A DNA stretch of 64,000 bases from Kuschelorhynchus macadamiae (taxonomy: Eukaryota > Arthropoda > Insecta > Coleoptera > Curculionidae), in assembly GCA_030620095.1 (NCBI GenBank), contig JAUTXW010000059.1, forward strand, positions 850,001-914,000, read 5' to 3'. The stretch's first letter is position 1. Each line of letters starts with the position of its first letter. Below are positions 44,636 to 56,315 of this stretch, in pieces. The position numbers were made by a program, and so were the translations under genes. Under the pieces are notes generated by a model. It saw only the letters and a list, made by a program, of their open reading frames with translations, did no database searches and was not told the origin of the DNA.

Positions 44636-44925
44636 AAAAGCGGGCTAGGTGGTACACCTGTACGGCCAGGTTCGAATCGCACCGTAAACATAGTCTTTGT
44701 CGTGAGGTTGATTTTAAAGGTAACAATCCACATAGGCATGTGGAATGGATAGGGTTTGTTGGGACACACACTTACTAGTCGATCGACCACTTGATAAAGA
44801 TCAAAGGCCACACTGGAAGCCAAGAGGTGCGAGGGTCGGGTGTAGGTCGGTTAACGAAAGAATGGCTAAAGATCCTGGTTCGGAAGTCATCTTAAGTGGT
44901 AGGTTCCGTCCAGTTAGTTTTAAAA
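44636..44925 (+). mobile_element. possible tRNA-derived SINE
   Basis: A GC-richer block in AT-rich DNA. GGTTCGAATC at 44669-44678 matches a pol III box B. GGGCTAGGTGG at 44642-44652 resembles a box A but is closer to box B than in most tRNAs. A ~240-bp body follows, ending near a run of As. No second copy is in the window. It could also be an unrelated host segment. Confidence 0.35.
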
Positions 44926-45854
44926 AAACATTAAATGTAATAAAATTAAAATATTTACTAAAACATTGCACCCCCCATTACCGTTTTTTTGTATTTTTGT
45001 AGATATAAAAATAAGTTAAATACAAGATTTCTTCAAATTGTGCAATTTATTCTTTTCATTCGTTTCTTATGGCAGCGATGTTCGTGATAGAGGTATCAGA
45101 GCAAGAAGAGCAAATAGGTCTGTAGGACATATAATATATATGGTGTAACATTTAGCAAACCAAAATTGATATTAATTTGAAAAACAAACCAACCTGTATT
45201 TCCCCGAACTACGCTAAAAAATCGGTAAATTTCCTTTACCCGGAACTTCCCTCCTTATATTTTTTTTCCTTTGTTAGGAATAGTGAAGTGTGACCCAATT
45301 TAGTTCAGTATATAGTCACATTATACATATGTTACATATACTGTCTTTTCAAACAGTTTTATTGGGCGCCATTGTTGTTGGTTTCCTACCAATATTTTTC
45401 CAGTTCCTTTCTACCTATGCCACACTTTACTTCTGAGCATAATTTAAAATAAATTCAATAAGTAGTTTTTACATGGACACATACCGCCATTTTGTTACGT
45501 CATGTTGAACTCGTACTAGTTTATCCCATTTCACATTTAATTTTTCTGCAAAATTTAAAATGAACAAGATTTTTTACGTTGATTTTATTTGTCCGCCATA
45601 TTGTTTCGCCATTTTAAATTCGTACCACAACTTCACCAATTTATCTCAATATCACACTTAATTCTTGCACAAAAACTGAAATTAATTCAATAAATATTAT
45701 TTTAAGTCTGATATTTTAAATAATTTATTAGGCCCCTATTTTGTTTTTTGATTCATATCAAAACGTTACCAGTTCATTCTTATGTAACAATTGATATTTG
45801 CGTAAAATTTGAGGTAATGGATAATTAGTTTTTTGAAATAATTTTTTTGACTTT

Positions 45855-46481
45855 CTAAATGGTTCTCGTTAACGATCTTCTTGTTGCTATATTAGATATA
45901 TTAAACTATGGACGTTTCGCGACTTTATTGTTGCGTATTCCGGACACACATAGATTCTATAACTTGCGTGAAACCCATATTATCAGTATTTACCCACTTC
46001 GTTGGTCCACAGATATTTCCTAACCCCAAATAATACACCACTCTAACATAAAAACAAGAAGATCGTTAACGAAAACCATTTAGAAACTTAATATCTGGTA
46101 AATATCTGCGAACCAACGGAGTAGATAAAGACTGGAAATATGGGTTTCATGCAGGATATAAAATCTATATGTGTCCTGAGGATGCAACAATAAAGTTGCG
46201 AAACGTATAAAAATTAAAAAAAGACTTTTGTTTTTTTTACTGGATCCTAACCCCAAATAATACACCATTTTAACATAACAAAAGAATCGTTAACGAAAAT
46301 CATTTAGAAACGTAAGATCTTGGAACCAACGGAGAAGGTAAAGACTGGTAATATGGGTTTCAGGCAGAATATGGAATCTATGTAATATGTGTCCTAAGGC
46401 TGGAAAAAAAACGTCGGCAATTTAAAAAAATACTTCTATTTTTTTGACTGGATCTTAACCTTAAATAATACACTTCGCTAA
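45855..46481 (+). mobile_element. PLE/retrozyme-like tandem units
   Basis: Direct units begin CTAACCCCAAATAATACACC at about 46020 and 46247 with a third start near 46456 (periods about 227 and 209). An inverted unit (45855-46019) precedes them, so TTAACGATCTTCTTGTT faces AACAAGAAGATCGTTAA. Unit 1 carries a hammerhead-like core; the other two carry decayed versions. Small tandem hammerhead units resemble PLE terminal repeats and animal retrozymes. No protein is encoded. Confidence 0.6.
46171..46208 (+). ncRNA. hammerhead-ribozyme-like core in tandem unit
   Basis: CTGAGGA (46176-46182, fitting CTGANGA) and GAAA (46200-46203) flank GCAAC (46084+100 to 46188) and GTTGC (46195-46199), a perfect 5-bp stem II with loop AATAAA. 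One extra T precedes the stem, like the extra A in the 4532 core. I cannot see a strong local stem I, so a dimeric or cross-unit fold would be needed. Confidence 0.5.
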
Positions 46482-47252
46482 CAAAATTTTTTTAACATTG
46501 TTCCGCCATATGGGATTTCTACCAAAATATTACCAGATCATCTCGATATGATCGTTAATTTTTTAGCAAAATTTGAAGTCAATCGGGTAAGTAGTATTTA
46601 AGCTATGCCGCAAACTAACAGAAAGACGAACAACAGAATTGATAAAACATGTTTTTTGGCATCTAGGGACGCTAAAACGTGAAGATATGTAAAACCTGAG
46701 AGGGTGATTTTTTCACGATTACTAACATTATATTTGGTCGGCATCTTGTTCCGCCATCTTAAATTATTAACACAGTTTTACTAGTTTATCACCATACCAC
46801 AATTAGTTATGGCAAACAATTCGAAATCAATCCATTAAGTAGTTTTTTCAGGCTGAATTTTTAAATATTTAATTATACCGCCATTTTGTTCCGCCATCTT
46901 GGAATCGTACTTAAATTTTACCAGTTGATTCCAATATAATACTTGATGTTTTTGCAAAATTTGAGATAAATAGGATGATTACTTTTTTAATAATATTTTT
47001 TTTAACATTTCATTAGGCCGCCATTTTGTTTCACCATATTGGATTTTACCCTCATAGGACTCTTAATGTTTGACCAAAATTTGAAGTCAATCGGGTAAGG
47101 AGTTTTTAGCTACGCCGCAAACAGACAGACAAACCGACGGGATTGAGAAAACATGTTTATCGTCATCTAGGGATCCTGAAACGTGAAGATCTAAAAAAAT
47201 CTCGTAGGGTGATTTTCTCACGATTACAATACTTCCCTTTTGCAAGGGAATT

Positions 47253-48684
47253 AAAAATCTATATAAATTCGAGTGTTTATGGGGGGCGAATTTATAACCA
47301 AAACCCTGTACATACTTAGTAGAAATACCGCTCAGCCTAGATCACCACTAAGCCTACGCTTCATAAAAACGTGAATAATGCCACACGGGGGGAGAAGTAA
47401 TGAAAGCAAACTGTATGCAAAAGTGGATACTTTGATGAATAAAGCAATAACAAATACGTGCAAAAATATTTTATTTTCATGCTCATTTTGATTGCCCCGT
47501 TGCTAACATATTTGATGCTAACCAGCGCTGCTGCTCTTCAAAATCAGGTAACTCGTTAAAAAAGTTACATATTCTCACACGCTCAGTCATTTCCAAGGAC
47601 TCACCCCGTCAGCTCACGGGGCAACGTACGAGCTGGTTCAAGGAAGAGCTTTAGCTAAGCTCCAGACCTGGTATATTGTCTCGGAGATCCTGGGAAAAAC
47701 ATCCATTTCATTTTCTACTATGATTTATTGAAATTTGTTTGGAATAAAAATTTAGGGTAATTTTACAGTTGTAGGCTAATAAAAGTACAAGCGCTTTTTA
47801 GTTGTAATACAGGAAAACTGAGGTAACTTTTATTATATAAAAAAAATATTCTAAATAGAGGTAACATAGATTCAGATTATCGACGCCTCTGATCTAATAT
47901 CAGCATTCATTACCTTTCTCTGATATTTGCAAGTGGGTGTTATGTCTCCCCGTATTACACACATATATAACCATGTGCCCGAGTGTGTTTATATTTACGA
48001 ATGGACGCCCGGCTTTTGGCAATAAAAATATGAATAGCACTTTCGTTCAGATTTTAATTAAAGTTCTTCACGTGCCTTATATATTGTATAAAATTTCCAC
48101 CAGGTATTAATGTAAAATTTTTATTTTAAGTATTTTACAATGTGAAACAGATTTGCTTCTTTTTACTCGTGTTGTATGAACGTTATAGCAGATATTGCAG
48201 AGATTAAATGGCCGTAAATATGTATATTTGACTGCCCAATATTCTGAAGTTTTCTAGAATATTCTGAATACATTTTTTATTTGAAAAAAAAAAGTTTTCA
48301 TACTAATTCTTTGTGACGTATTTTTTTAAGCTAATTATGAAATAGAAGTCTATTCTATAGTTGAATCTTTACAGCAATTTCTAGTTATATAGTTTAGACA
48401 ATATTTCCAGACCTCATTTCCTAGTGTAAGGGCTAAAACCTTATCAAATGATCAATGGCTGTATCATGTTGTACTTTGTCATACGTAGTCATGATTCCTA
48501 CTAACGACTCCGTTTCAGGCCTCAAAATAATTTGGTGTGCCACGCTAATGTAAATACGACTCAAAAGTCCTATAGAATGCTAAAAATGTTGTTATTCTTA
48601 GGTTTATTAGTATTAAAGGTTGAAAATACGTTCAAATAAAATCAAAGTACAAAACTGTGAAATGTACATCATTTTATATCATAC
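47253..48684. other. no gene recognised; small GC-rich hairpin block at 47600-47700
   Basis: Mostly AT-rich. Around 47600-47700 there is a GC-richer block with CCCCGTCAGCTCACGGGG, a perfect hairpin, followed by GAGCTTTAGCTAAGCTC, another. It may be the structured part of a small element or RNA; I do not recognise it. Confidence 0.3.
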
Positions 48685-48933
48685 CATGAAATATCCAAAT
48701 GCACGTTTGTCTTTCTCTTAGGAAACGACAATTTGATTGTGAATGCCGACATACTCGTCGATAAACTTTCCAGTGCTCGGTCAGCCGTCCAAAATGCATC
48801 TTTTGTCGCATCGTTCGCATAAGAAAATTGAATCCTAACTTGGAATTTCACTTGAACGAACATTTCGAACCGTGGATTTAAATTTCGATTAGCCATAGGA
48901 TTCTTGCGGCTTTGCGAACTTCCTATCTTGGTC
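48685..48933 (-). CDS. candidate internal exon, unknown gene
   Basis: On minus, TTTTCCTGCCATGCAG is a good acceptor. The next 249 bp are open in one frame and end at TTTCATG before GTATGA, a plausible donor. The translation includes RKNPMANRNLNPRFEMFVQV, then FSYANDATKDAFWTADRAL, and is richer in GC than its neighbours. Without the donor the frame stops 8 codons on. The product is unknown to me. Coding-like codon pattern plus both splice signals make it worth testing, but chance is possible. Confidence 0.3.
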
Positions 48934-48959
48934 CTGCATGGCAGGAAAATTTATATTAC

Positions 48960-50150
48960 GTGAATGCAGGGCGTTGTGCAACTGCAATTCCCGGATTTTA
49001 GTGATCTATTAGGATTGTCTTTTTCATTTCCGCCCTGAATACCTACAACCACAAGAAATAGTCTGGGCATTAAGCTTCATAGCAAACTTAGTAAGATGAA
49101 CAGAAACTATAATATAACTTAGCCTTGCTTCTAGTCATTTAACGAAATATAAAAATATGATATTTTGGTGAATAATAAATAAACTCATAATAAGTCAAAT
49201 AAATTCTAAAACTAATGAGCTTATATGTGTAAAGTCGTGCATTTCAGCGTGAAATATTTATTCGAGAAAGTAAAGCCATTGAAACATTTGAAACATTTGA
49301 AATGCCAATACTTGGATTGCTAAAGACGTACCTTACTTAGTAAGTAAAGACGTTTTACGCATATTTCTCCTAAGCGTTTTTTTTTGTAGAGAATATTTGA
49401 TTTTTACTGTCGAATTCTCTAATAATCTGGTTAGCTTACAAATTTTTAGCGATGCTTGATCTTGATGTTTCTAACTTTCCCGTATGTATTCGAGGATCTC
49501 TAATTCATATCAATGGGTCTATTAGTCCCTTCTATATAAAGATCGCTTCATTCACAAAGGACTTGGTAGATACAATTTTTTTCTGTCGTTTACATTGTCG
49601 GGTTGTCTTATTAATAAGCTTTAGCTTTAAGTTTAAGTTTAGGTTTTAGAATTGTCCAACGCTAATACATTTGTTGGTGTTTAACAATACAGTGTACAAA
49701 TAACACTATTTTATTGGTTTCTAATTTTCACCCAAAGTTGTGGTGTTTATTGGTCAGAAAAAATACACTATAAATTGTACTTGTACAATGCCTTTGTTAC
49801 TTCGCAACCGCATGTCCAGTATAAATCGTACATATTTCTACGAAAATAATTATTTACTTTTTTGTTTTTGTCTGAAAAAAACGACTTACCTCTTTGTTCT
49901 GAATTTTAAATTTCGGCAAGGGTCGACTACTGGTCTTAAATTCGAGTCGTTCAAGTTCAGCTCGCCAAAATAATTGAAAACGGATTACAAAGACTTAATA
50001 TTAAGACACTGTGACTACTTTTCTTTAAAACCACAAAATCAACAAGCAAAATGTACAGTCTTCAAAATAAAATCTATAAAAATACGCAATCGTAACCCCA
50101 ACCTATCACACGATCCACATTAAACACATCAACTGACAAAAATATTAACG
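48960..50150. other. no gene seen
   Basis: AT-rich. Open frames 49452-49649 and 49740-49973(+) are hydrophobic with no domain. I see no RNA gene or repeat. Confidence 0.4.
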
Positions 50151-50154
50151 TTTC

Positions 50155-50395
50155 CTCGGCGCGGCTGCTGAGCAAATCATTGCCAACGTAAGCCGTATAT
50201 TACCTATGCGAATTTGATCAGGAACACTCGGGAAAAACTCGCCTCCGTTTATAACCACGAGGTCAATGCGGGCCGCCAGCCATGATCGATTCCAAATGAA
50301 ACGAAACCTCTCCGGATATCGCGGTGCGAGGCATCGATAGTGTGTTGCTGAACTGAGAGAACGGTCAACGAGTTTAGACGCTTAGAATAGTAGAG
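50155..50395. promoter_or_regulatory. GC- and CpG-rich island, possible promoter or 5' exon
   Basis: A ~240-bp island in AT-rich DNA with many CpGs. On minus, CTATCGATGCC near 50330 approaches the DRE promoter motif TATCGATA, and ATTCGCATAG before GTAATA near 50200 is a donor-like junction. On plus, CCAAC before GTAAGC near 50189 is also donor-like. No long coding frame is present. A TATA-less promoter with a 5' UTR exon would look like this, but nothing proves it. Confidence 0.25.
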
Positions 50396-50399
50396 GGAA

Positions 50400-51390
50400 T
50401 TTCCAAATTTAAAAAAAATTGAAAAAATATATATTATGTATTATTTTATTTATTTGTTTCTGTTTGGAAATATTTACTGGAGGGTCATTGACTATTTGAC
50501 CTAATGGAGGAACCGCCACTGATTGAGAGCTTCCAAATATAAAAGAATCAAATATCATAAAAATACTAATAATTGTGTACAATTTATAGAAGATAAAACA
50601 CAATTATTATTAGGCTTAGGCGTTTTACCTTTAAAAGTTCCTTTATCAGTTTTCAAACAAATCGGGATTATTAATTCTTCCTCGGATTCTTCCCATATAT
50701 TTAATAACGACAAGTCTATAAAAATTAAAAGAAACCTGTCTCTTTTGATACTACACACACACTAAGACTCCACCTGCAATAAAATCCATATATAAACGCT
50801 TAGCTTAAATTAGAATAAGTCAAGCCGGTAAAATAAATTAAATAATGAAATGATAATAGTGGCAAGACAAACGGTAATTTTGTAACTTAAATAGAAACAA
50901 ATGTAGAATAGAAAGAAAACCGAACCCAACTCTCTATGCGATCCAACCAATAATAACAATTGACGGCCATTTAAGAAACACGAATGAGAGACAAATTTCG
51001 ACGGCTAGAAATTTAACTTCTCTAGATTTGGCATCACTACAGGGTTGCGCGTCGCTTCCAGTAGAATAATAAGAACATCGGGCGCATTCACCATCTGTCC
51101 AGAAATCTTATTGAAGAAAAACATTTATTGGTTTTATAGAAAACATCCGCCATAAAACAATACAAAAAAATAGTGTTGAAAAAATTTGAAATCATTTAAA
51201 AAAAAATCATGTAAATTAGTGCAGCGCAACTCTCTCACGAACTTGCTGAAAAATCTGGATTGGTGTTTTAAATATATAGATTTCTAACCCATTGATATTG
51301 TGTGGTTTCGATATATCAAAATGAGATCACAACAGGGGCAGCTTATCCTAGAATTAACTTGTCATTGATTCGATTATATAAAAACTAAAG
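50400..51390. other. no gene recognised
   Basis: AT-rich. Overlapping opposed frames at 50523-50765(+) and 50555-50758(-) have no domain that I know. Confidence 0.4.
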
Positions 51391-51395
51391 ACTTG

Positions 51396-51641
51396 CAGAA
51401 AAGAAAAACAATGTCTCGGTCTCAGTCAAGTGGTTTAATATAGTGAAAAAAATAGCTATGATTACACGTGTTTTGCCAAACAAACAGGAATCATCAGATC
51501 TTAAAAGAACAAAAACATGTAAAATATATGAAAGTGGCACATACATTTACATAATTAGACAACCAGCCGTGTAATCATAGCACCTTTTTTCATTATATTA
51601 AACCACTTGACTGAGACCGAGATATTGTTTTTCTTTTCTGA
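51396..51641. repeat. hairpin repeat, possible PLE terminal-repeat relic
   Basis: Arms 51396-51468 and 51570-51641 are reverse complements over about 72 bp (containing CGGTCTCAGTCAAGTGGTTT and its complement) around a ~100-bp loop. On minus the loop reads CTGATGATTCC, then TTTGGCAAAACACGTG. This resembles a decayed PLE hammerhead (CTGATGA ... GAAACACGTG) with a broken second strand. Confidence 0.6.
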
Positions 51642-51649
51642 AATTAATT

Positions 51650-52740
51650 ATAAAACAGGTCTCTTAGAGATATTATAGACGAATTACTTCTTCTTAAATA
51701 CTAAAGAACCTTAAATTTAACAATTATAATGTTTTAATCACTTTAAAAATTTTATACATCTCTGATCAATCGTATTTTAGAAATAGTAGATATAGGACCA
51801 GTAGCTTTGCCATTTACTAAAGAATTGTACAGCAGATTAATATAATCAGAAACTTAGATGTATCATTAACATTGCCAATTTAATTTTTTGGCATAATCAT
51901 AACAATGATTCATTTAATTTGCTATTAAATCACATAACCACATAACGTAAAATTAATAAAAGTAAGTAGTACAGATATTTAAATATAAACATTTTTTTTA
52001 TTGGTAGCCACAATAGCTTTTTAGAGCCAGGAAAACTTAATTTATCTTCCAAAATGCTCATAAAATGTCCCCTGAACGTCATTATTTCGCATTCAATTGT
52101 TTAATGTCCCCGGACTATGTCTGAAAGCCATTTGACGTGATTTGGACGAACAGGCGTCGACAGCTTGGCCCGGAAAATGATTGTCAAGCACGATTCACAT
52201 AACTAGTACTGAGGGAAAGTTAGATAAACTTAAATTTAACACTGCAAAAGTGGTTGATAACGACTTTCGAATTGATTAAGAAGGATTGTGCTCCGAAGTA
52301 TTCGTCGGGATACTTGTCACAGACATTCGTTAAGTAAAGGACTTATTATGATTAAGTGACCCTACTTCCGTCTTGGATGAGAGCACAGGGTGTGTAGTTC
52401 GGTAAAATTTTACTTAAACCACCTTAAATACAACCAACCAATATTTAAAACTCAGGGATAGGGTTGAGCCATTCTATACAGAGCTGCTCATAATAGGATG
52501 ATAATCTCTCAGATGCAAAAATACCAAGTACACATGATATTAGTCTCCCATATAAAGTTTTCTCATAAACTGCTCCCAGCTGAGATATTCAAAATTACTG
52601 CTGTAGAAAATAATGTCTCCAAAATAATTTTATCATCTAAGGCAATTCAATTATATTTGAACGACGATTTAGAAACTTCAGGTACTTAGCGTATGATTTA
52701 CTACATCCCTGTTAAAAGAAAAGTATTATAACTGTAAAAA
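51650..52740. other. no gene seen; mixed-composition block near 52120-52220
   Basis: AT-rich except a GC-richer block (about 52120-52220) containing AACAGGCGTCGACAGCTTGG. No coding frame is supported. Confidence 0.35.
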
Positions 52741-52744
52741 CATC

Positions 52745-52945
52745 ATCCTACAAGATTTTCCGGATGTTGACGTTTCAAGATCCGTGCATCCAGAAAAACG
52801 TATTTTCCATTTCTTCGGTCTGTCTGCATAGATTACAATTTTTTAGTTAATAGGTTTTAGGCCAATAAAAAAAACTAGATAGTTAAGAAACTTCTTTTCC
52901 AATTGACTTCAAGTTTTGTACAAAAATCAAGCGTGACCACGAATA
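52745..52945 (-). repeat. CCGCCATTTTG compound repeat fragment
   Basis: On minus it carries the tail module (a GACCGAAGAAATGGAAAATA-like variant, then GGATGCACGGATC) and one unit with TTTTGTACAAAACTTGAAG. Strongly diverged. Confidence 0.5.
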
Positions 52946-52959
52946 AACCGATCAAAATC

Positions 52960-53645
52960 CAATACGCAGGTTGTTTCAAGAATTGCTCATTTTATCTTTA
53001 CGCAGACAATTTAAATCTTTTTCGAGCAATACGAACACTGGAGGCCTGTCTGGAATTTCAGGACTTGACAGGTTTTCTGCCTACTATACGACGAGAAGTT
53101 TATTTTTGAATTTAGATGAATGCTTCGTAATTTCTTTCAGTCGTTATAAAAATCTAATTAATTTTAATTTTACAACTAACAATAAAAATTTAAAGACACT
53201 CTGGGATCTGTGATCTGTGATCTCAATGTCATTTTAGATGTCAAGTTGGCTATAAAATCCCATAAACGATTCCAATCATTTATTGGGATCCGCCTTCATT
53301 TAATATCAAATTTATATTAGAAGATTAGAATCTGTACAACATAAGTTCCAGATATTTTAAAATTAATTATGTAATTAGTAATAAGATCTATTCTATAATT
53401 ATGAGACAATTTAATATTTTATCGCTTCAGTGCAGGCGTGAAATAGCTGATATAATAATGCTTTTTAAAATAATGGAGGGTTTAGCATTTGATCCACAGA
53501 TATACTCACGAACTCAATTCAATGTTTTCACTAGAACTTTTAGACATACTGAACTTTTCCATTCCTTTCCGTAAGAATAACGCTGGTCAGAACTTACCTC
53601 TGTGTAGAACGATAAATCATTTCCACAGGCATTTTAAGAATTAGA
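52960..53645 (+). pseudogene. LINE reverse transcriptase C-terminal remnant
   Basis: FYLYADNLNLFRAIRTLEAC gives the YADD block with its second Asp changed to Asn. After shifts come LNLDECFVISFSRYKN, LQCRREIADIIMLFKIMEGL and FRKNNAGQNLPLCRT, the last fitting the RTNYG-x-x-P-x-R block near the C-terminus of jockey/CR1-group ORF2. The loss of a catalytic Asp and several frameshifts show decay. It stops directly at the next compound repeat. Confidence 0.6.
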
Positions 53646-53649
53646 GTAC

Positions 53650-54200
53650 TGTAAATCGTGATAAAATCACCTTCCGATCTTTACGTTTCAGGGTCCCTAG
53701 GTGCCGAAAAACATGTTTTCTCAATTCAGTCGGTCTGTCTGTCTGTTTACGGCATACTCATCAGATTGACTTAAAATTTAAAAAAAAATTAAGGGTATAT
53801 GGGGAAGATCTAGTAATATTATGGTAAAAATTCAATATGCCAGAACAAGATGGGGACCTAGTGAAGGGTTAAAAAATTTTTACTAAAAAAACTAATTATG
53901 CAATTTACCTCAAATTTTGCGAAAAAATCAAGTGTTATATAGGAATGAAATAGTAACATTTTGGTATGAACATAAGATAGCAAAACAAAATAGCGGCTTA
54001 ATAAAATATTTACAAAATCAGCCTGAAAAAACTACTTATTAAATTAATTTCCAATTTTGGCAAGCATTAAGTATGATATAAACATAAACAGGTAAAGTTT
54101 TGGTACAAATTCAAGATGGTGGATCAAAACGGAGGTCAAATAAAATAATTATAGAAACAACATAAAAAAATCTTATTCAATTGACCTAATTGTGATATAT
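53650..54200 (-). repeat. CCGCCATTTTG compound repeat, copy 3 (partial, inverted)
   Basis: Begins ATCGTGATAAAATCACC, the inverted tail module (TCAATTCAGTCGGTCTGTCT), then inverted units with ACTTATTAAATTAATTTCCA, TTTTGGTACAAATTC and AAGATGG. The far end is missing. Confidence 0.7.
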
Positions 54201-54239
54201 TAACTGAAACAAATTTAACAAAATAGTAGTGTGTATGTA

Positions 54240-56315
54240 AAATCAAAATGAAATATTTTCAGTACGGATGAAGATTTTGAGTTGCGGTTTTCAACTTTTG
54301 TTTGACCAATATCTAAAATATGCAGCCTGATAAGGATAGCCTCAGGACTTTATCGCAATCGTCTTATACATATACTCTAAAATGTATTAAAAAGTTTGTT
54401 CCACTTTTACTGTGGAACATTTCTTATGGTCTTTGTGCAACCATAATAATCTAGAGTTAGATACTAAAAAACAATTTCTAGCGATTTTCAAATTTTTTCT
54501 TCTTTCTCGACATACAAAGTATTTTCAAAAAAAAATCTTTTTTTTATGATCTGCTCAACAAAGCCCGCTTGTTACAATTAAAAATATGTTTATCAGATTA
54601 TAAACAGTGTTGCAATCCTTAAATCTTGCAACATGATAATTGTATAAAGGATGAACCAAAAACTAAGGGGCGGGCGTTTTTTTACGGTTTCTACTTTTTT
54701 AAGGCCTTCGACTCCTACTGTCAATTTTCGCATTCGCAATTAGTAGGATTACTTTATGCACTTGTCCATTTCCTTAATTACTAATCTTTTACTTTTACTT
54801 TTACTCTATTAGTCAATTTTTTTGGTCGAAATGAAAATTTTATCGATTATTAAACTATTGTGGCCGTTTACGATTTTATATGTTTATCTGTTTTTTCAAG
54901 TTTGATGGTTTCTGTATGTATTTAGTTACAGGTTTAATTGATTATGTAAGGTTACATTAACATTTTTAAACTTTATTACTTTCTGATAGATGAAACGTTC
55001 AATACAAAAAGTTATTTTATGTTTGAGTACATTTTTGGTTTAGTTGGTATGTATGAAAAATTTTTGATTCAGGTCTTGGCCCTGTATCACAAAAGTGGAC
55101 TTTTATCGGTTGCGGTGAACAGGGCGCTGTAAAATAACCATTTTTGTACATGAATGTGTTCGCAAGCACCGCGTCTGGGTCTCTCATTTACAGCAATGGT
55201 TGTTTTTTCACTGCCGTCGACGGCATCTGGCGCACATCTGCTCATGTGAAGGAGTTTTTAGATTTAGAAACTACTACATTAGAACTGCCTCTAGAATTAA
55301 AAAAATTTAAAAAAATCATTATTGTACAGATAGAGCGAGAGGATAAGTTTCATTAAAAATAAAAATAATTCGTTTTCAATCGCTGAAAAACCGTAAACAT
55401 CGCAACATTGCAACGCCATCATCTGTGATTTCTCACCATTTCCTATATCATATCGATTCTAAACTATAACAATGTTAAATTGCTGCTCTGCAAGATAGGT
55501 ATTATTCCAGACTTTTGTTACCCACTGTATTATTGAGACAGAATCTGAGTTAATTAAAGATGAGTAAACAGTTTTAGTAAGTATGTATTTTATTGGGAAA
55601 AAAGTATTATGTCCATGATAAAAAGCGATTTTTCATATTTTATTAAAAAAAAACTGTATTTCTGAAAGAACGAGAGCAAATTTCAAATTTAAAAAACCGT
55701 TTCAGTAGAAATCTCCATTATTATTAATACTGGCATTAGAAGTGCGGTAGCTTACTTTTCCTATGATTGACGCAACATCGAATCCAAGATTTATAAAAGA
55801 AAACCAAACCCAACAAATCATTATTAAACGTCCGCTTATTAGTTTTTGGTGCACCCTGTAGACAATATTCATATTGGAAAATTTAAGGGTGCCAACTCTG
55901 ATTATAATCTGATAGACATATCTTTGATTTGCTACGAGTGGGCTTTGTTCAGCAGATCATTTATACGAAAATATTTTATTTTTGAAAAAATCTCGTATGT
56001 CGGAAACGAAGAAAAAATTTCAAAATCGCTAGAAATTGTTTATTCGTCCCTCGCTCTAGATTATTTTGGTTGCACAAAGAGGAATAGAAATCTTCCACAG
56101 TAAGAGTTCTACTTTTTAATTTCTTATATAACACCCTGTATAAGACGGTTACGATGGAGTCCTGAGGCTACTACATTCTAGGCATTGATCAAACAATAGC
56201 CCAAAAACCGCAACTCAAAATCTTTATCCGTATTGAAAATATTTCAGTCTGAATTTCCTGTAAAAATTTCCTTGGTGCACTCCGAAGTTCCAGCAGTTTA
56301 CTTAGTGAATATAAT
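54240..56315. mobile_element. long foldback element, copy B, with an insertion
   Basis: Left arm (54240-54665) and right arm (55845-56315) are diverged reverse complements and match the arms of copy A (6395-7735) in the same orientation. The spacer (about 55450-55840) matches copy A's spacer, e.g. TTACCCACTGTATTATTG against TTACCCACTATATTATTG. About 780 bp extra (54664-55440) lies between the left arm and spacer. Confidence 0.75.
54664..55440. mobile_element. insertion in foldback copy B, possible TIR element
   Basis: Absent from copy A. Left edge GCGTTTTTTTACGGTTTCT and right edge TGAAAAACCGTAAACATCGC are inverted-similar (ACGGTTT core), suggesting a DNA element. It contains an open frame 55144-55356(+), starting MYMNVFASTASGS and ending with a lysine-rich tail, which I do not recognise. 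Confidence 0.4.

Larger units (their letters stand above)
45244..47252 (+). repeat. CCGCCATTTTG compound repeat, copy 2, with nested PLE units
   Basis: Same ends as copy 1: AACTTCCCTCC at 45244 and TTGCAAGGGAATT ending at 47252. More tandem units are present, and two tail modules with GAGAAAACATG-like sequence are 504 bp apart (46640 and 47144). The stretch 45855-46481 is foreign (PLE-derived). Confidence 0.75.

Noticed and set aside
44636..44720. tRNA gene
   Set aside because: A box B match exists but no cloverleaf can be drawn: acceptor and anticodon stems are missing and box A is too close.
45244..47252. Centromeric or classical satellite
   Set aside because: Units are bounded by conserved inverted ends and dispersed in several places, which fits a mobile compound repeat better.
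50523..50765. 80-codon plus frame with an opposed 67-codon minus frame
   Set aside because: No domain, no splice or start context that stands out, composition like surrounding DNA.
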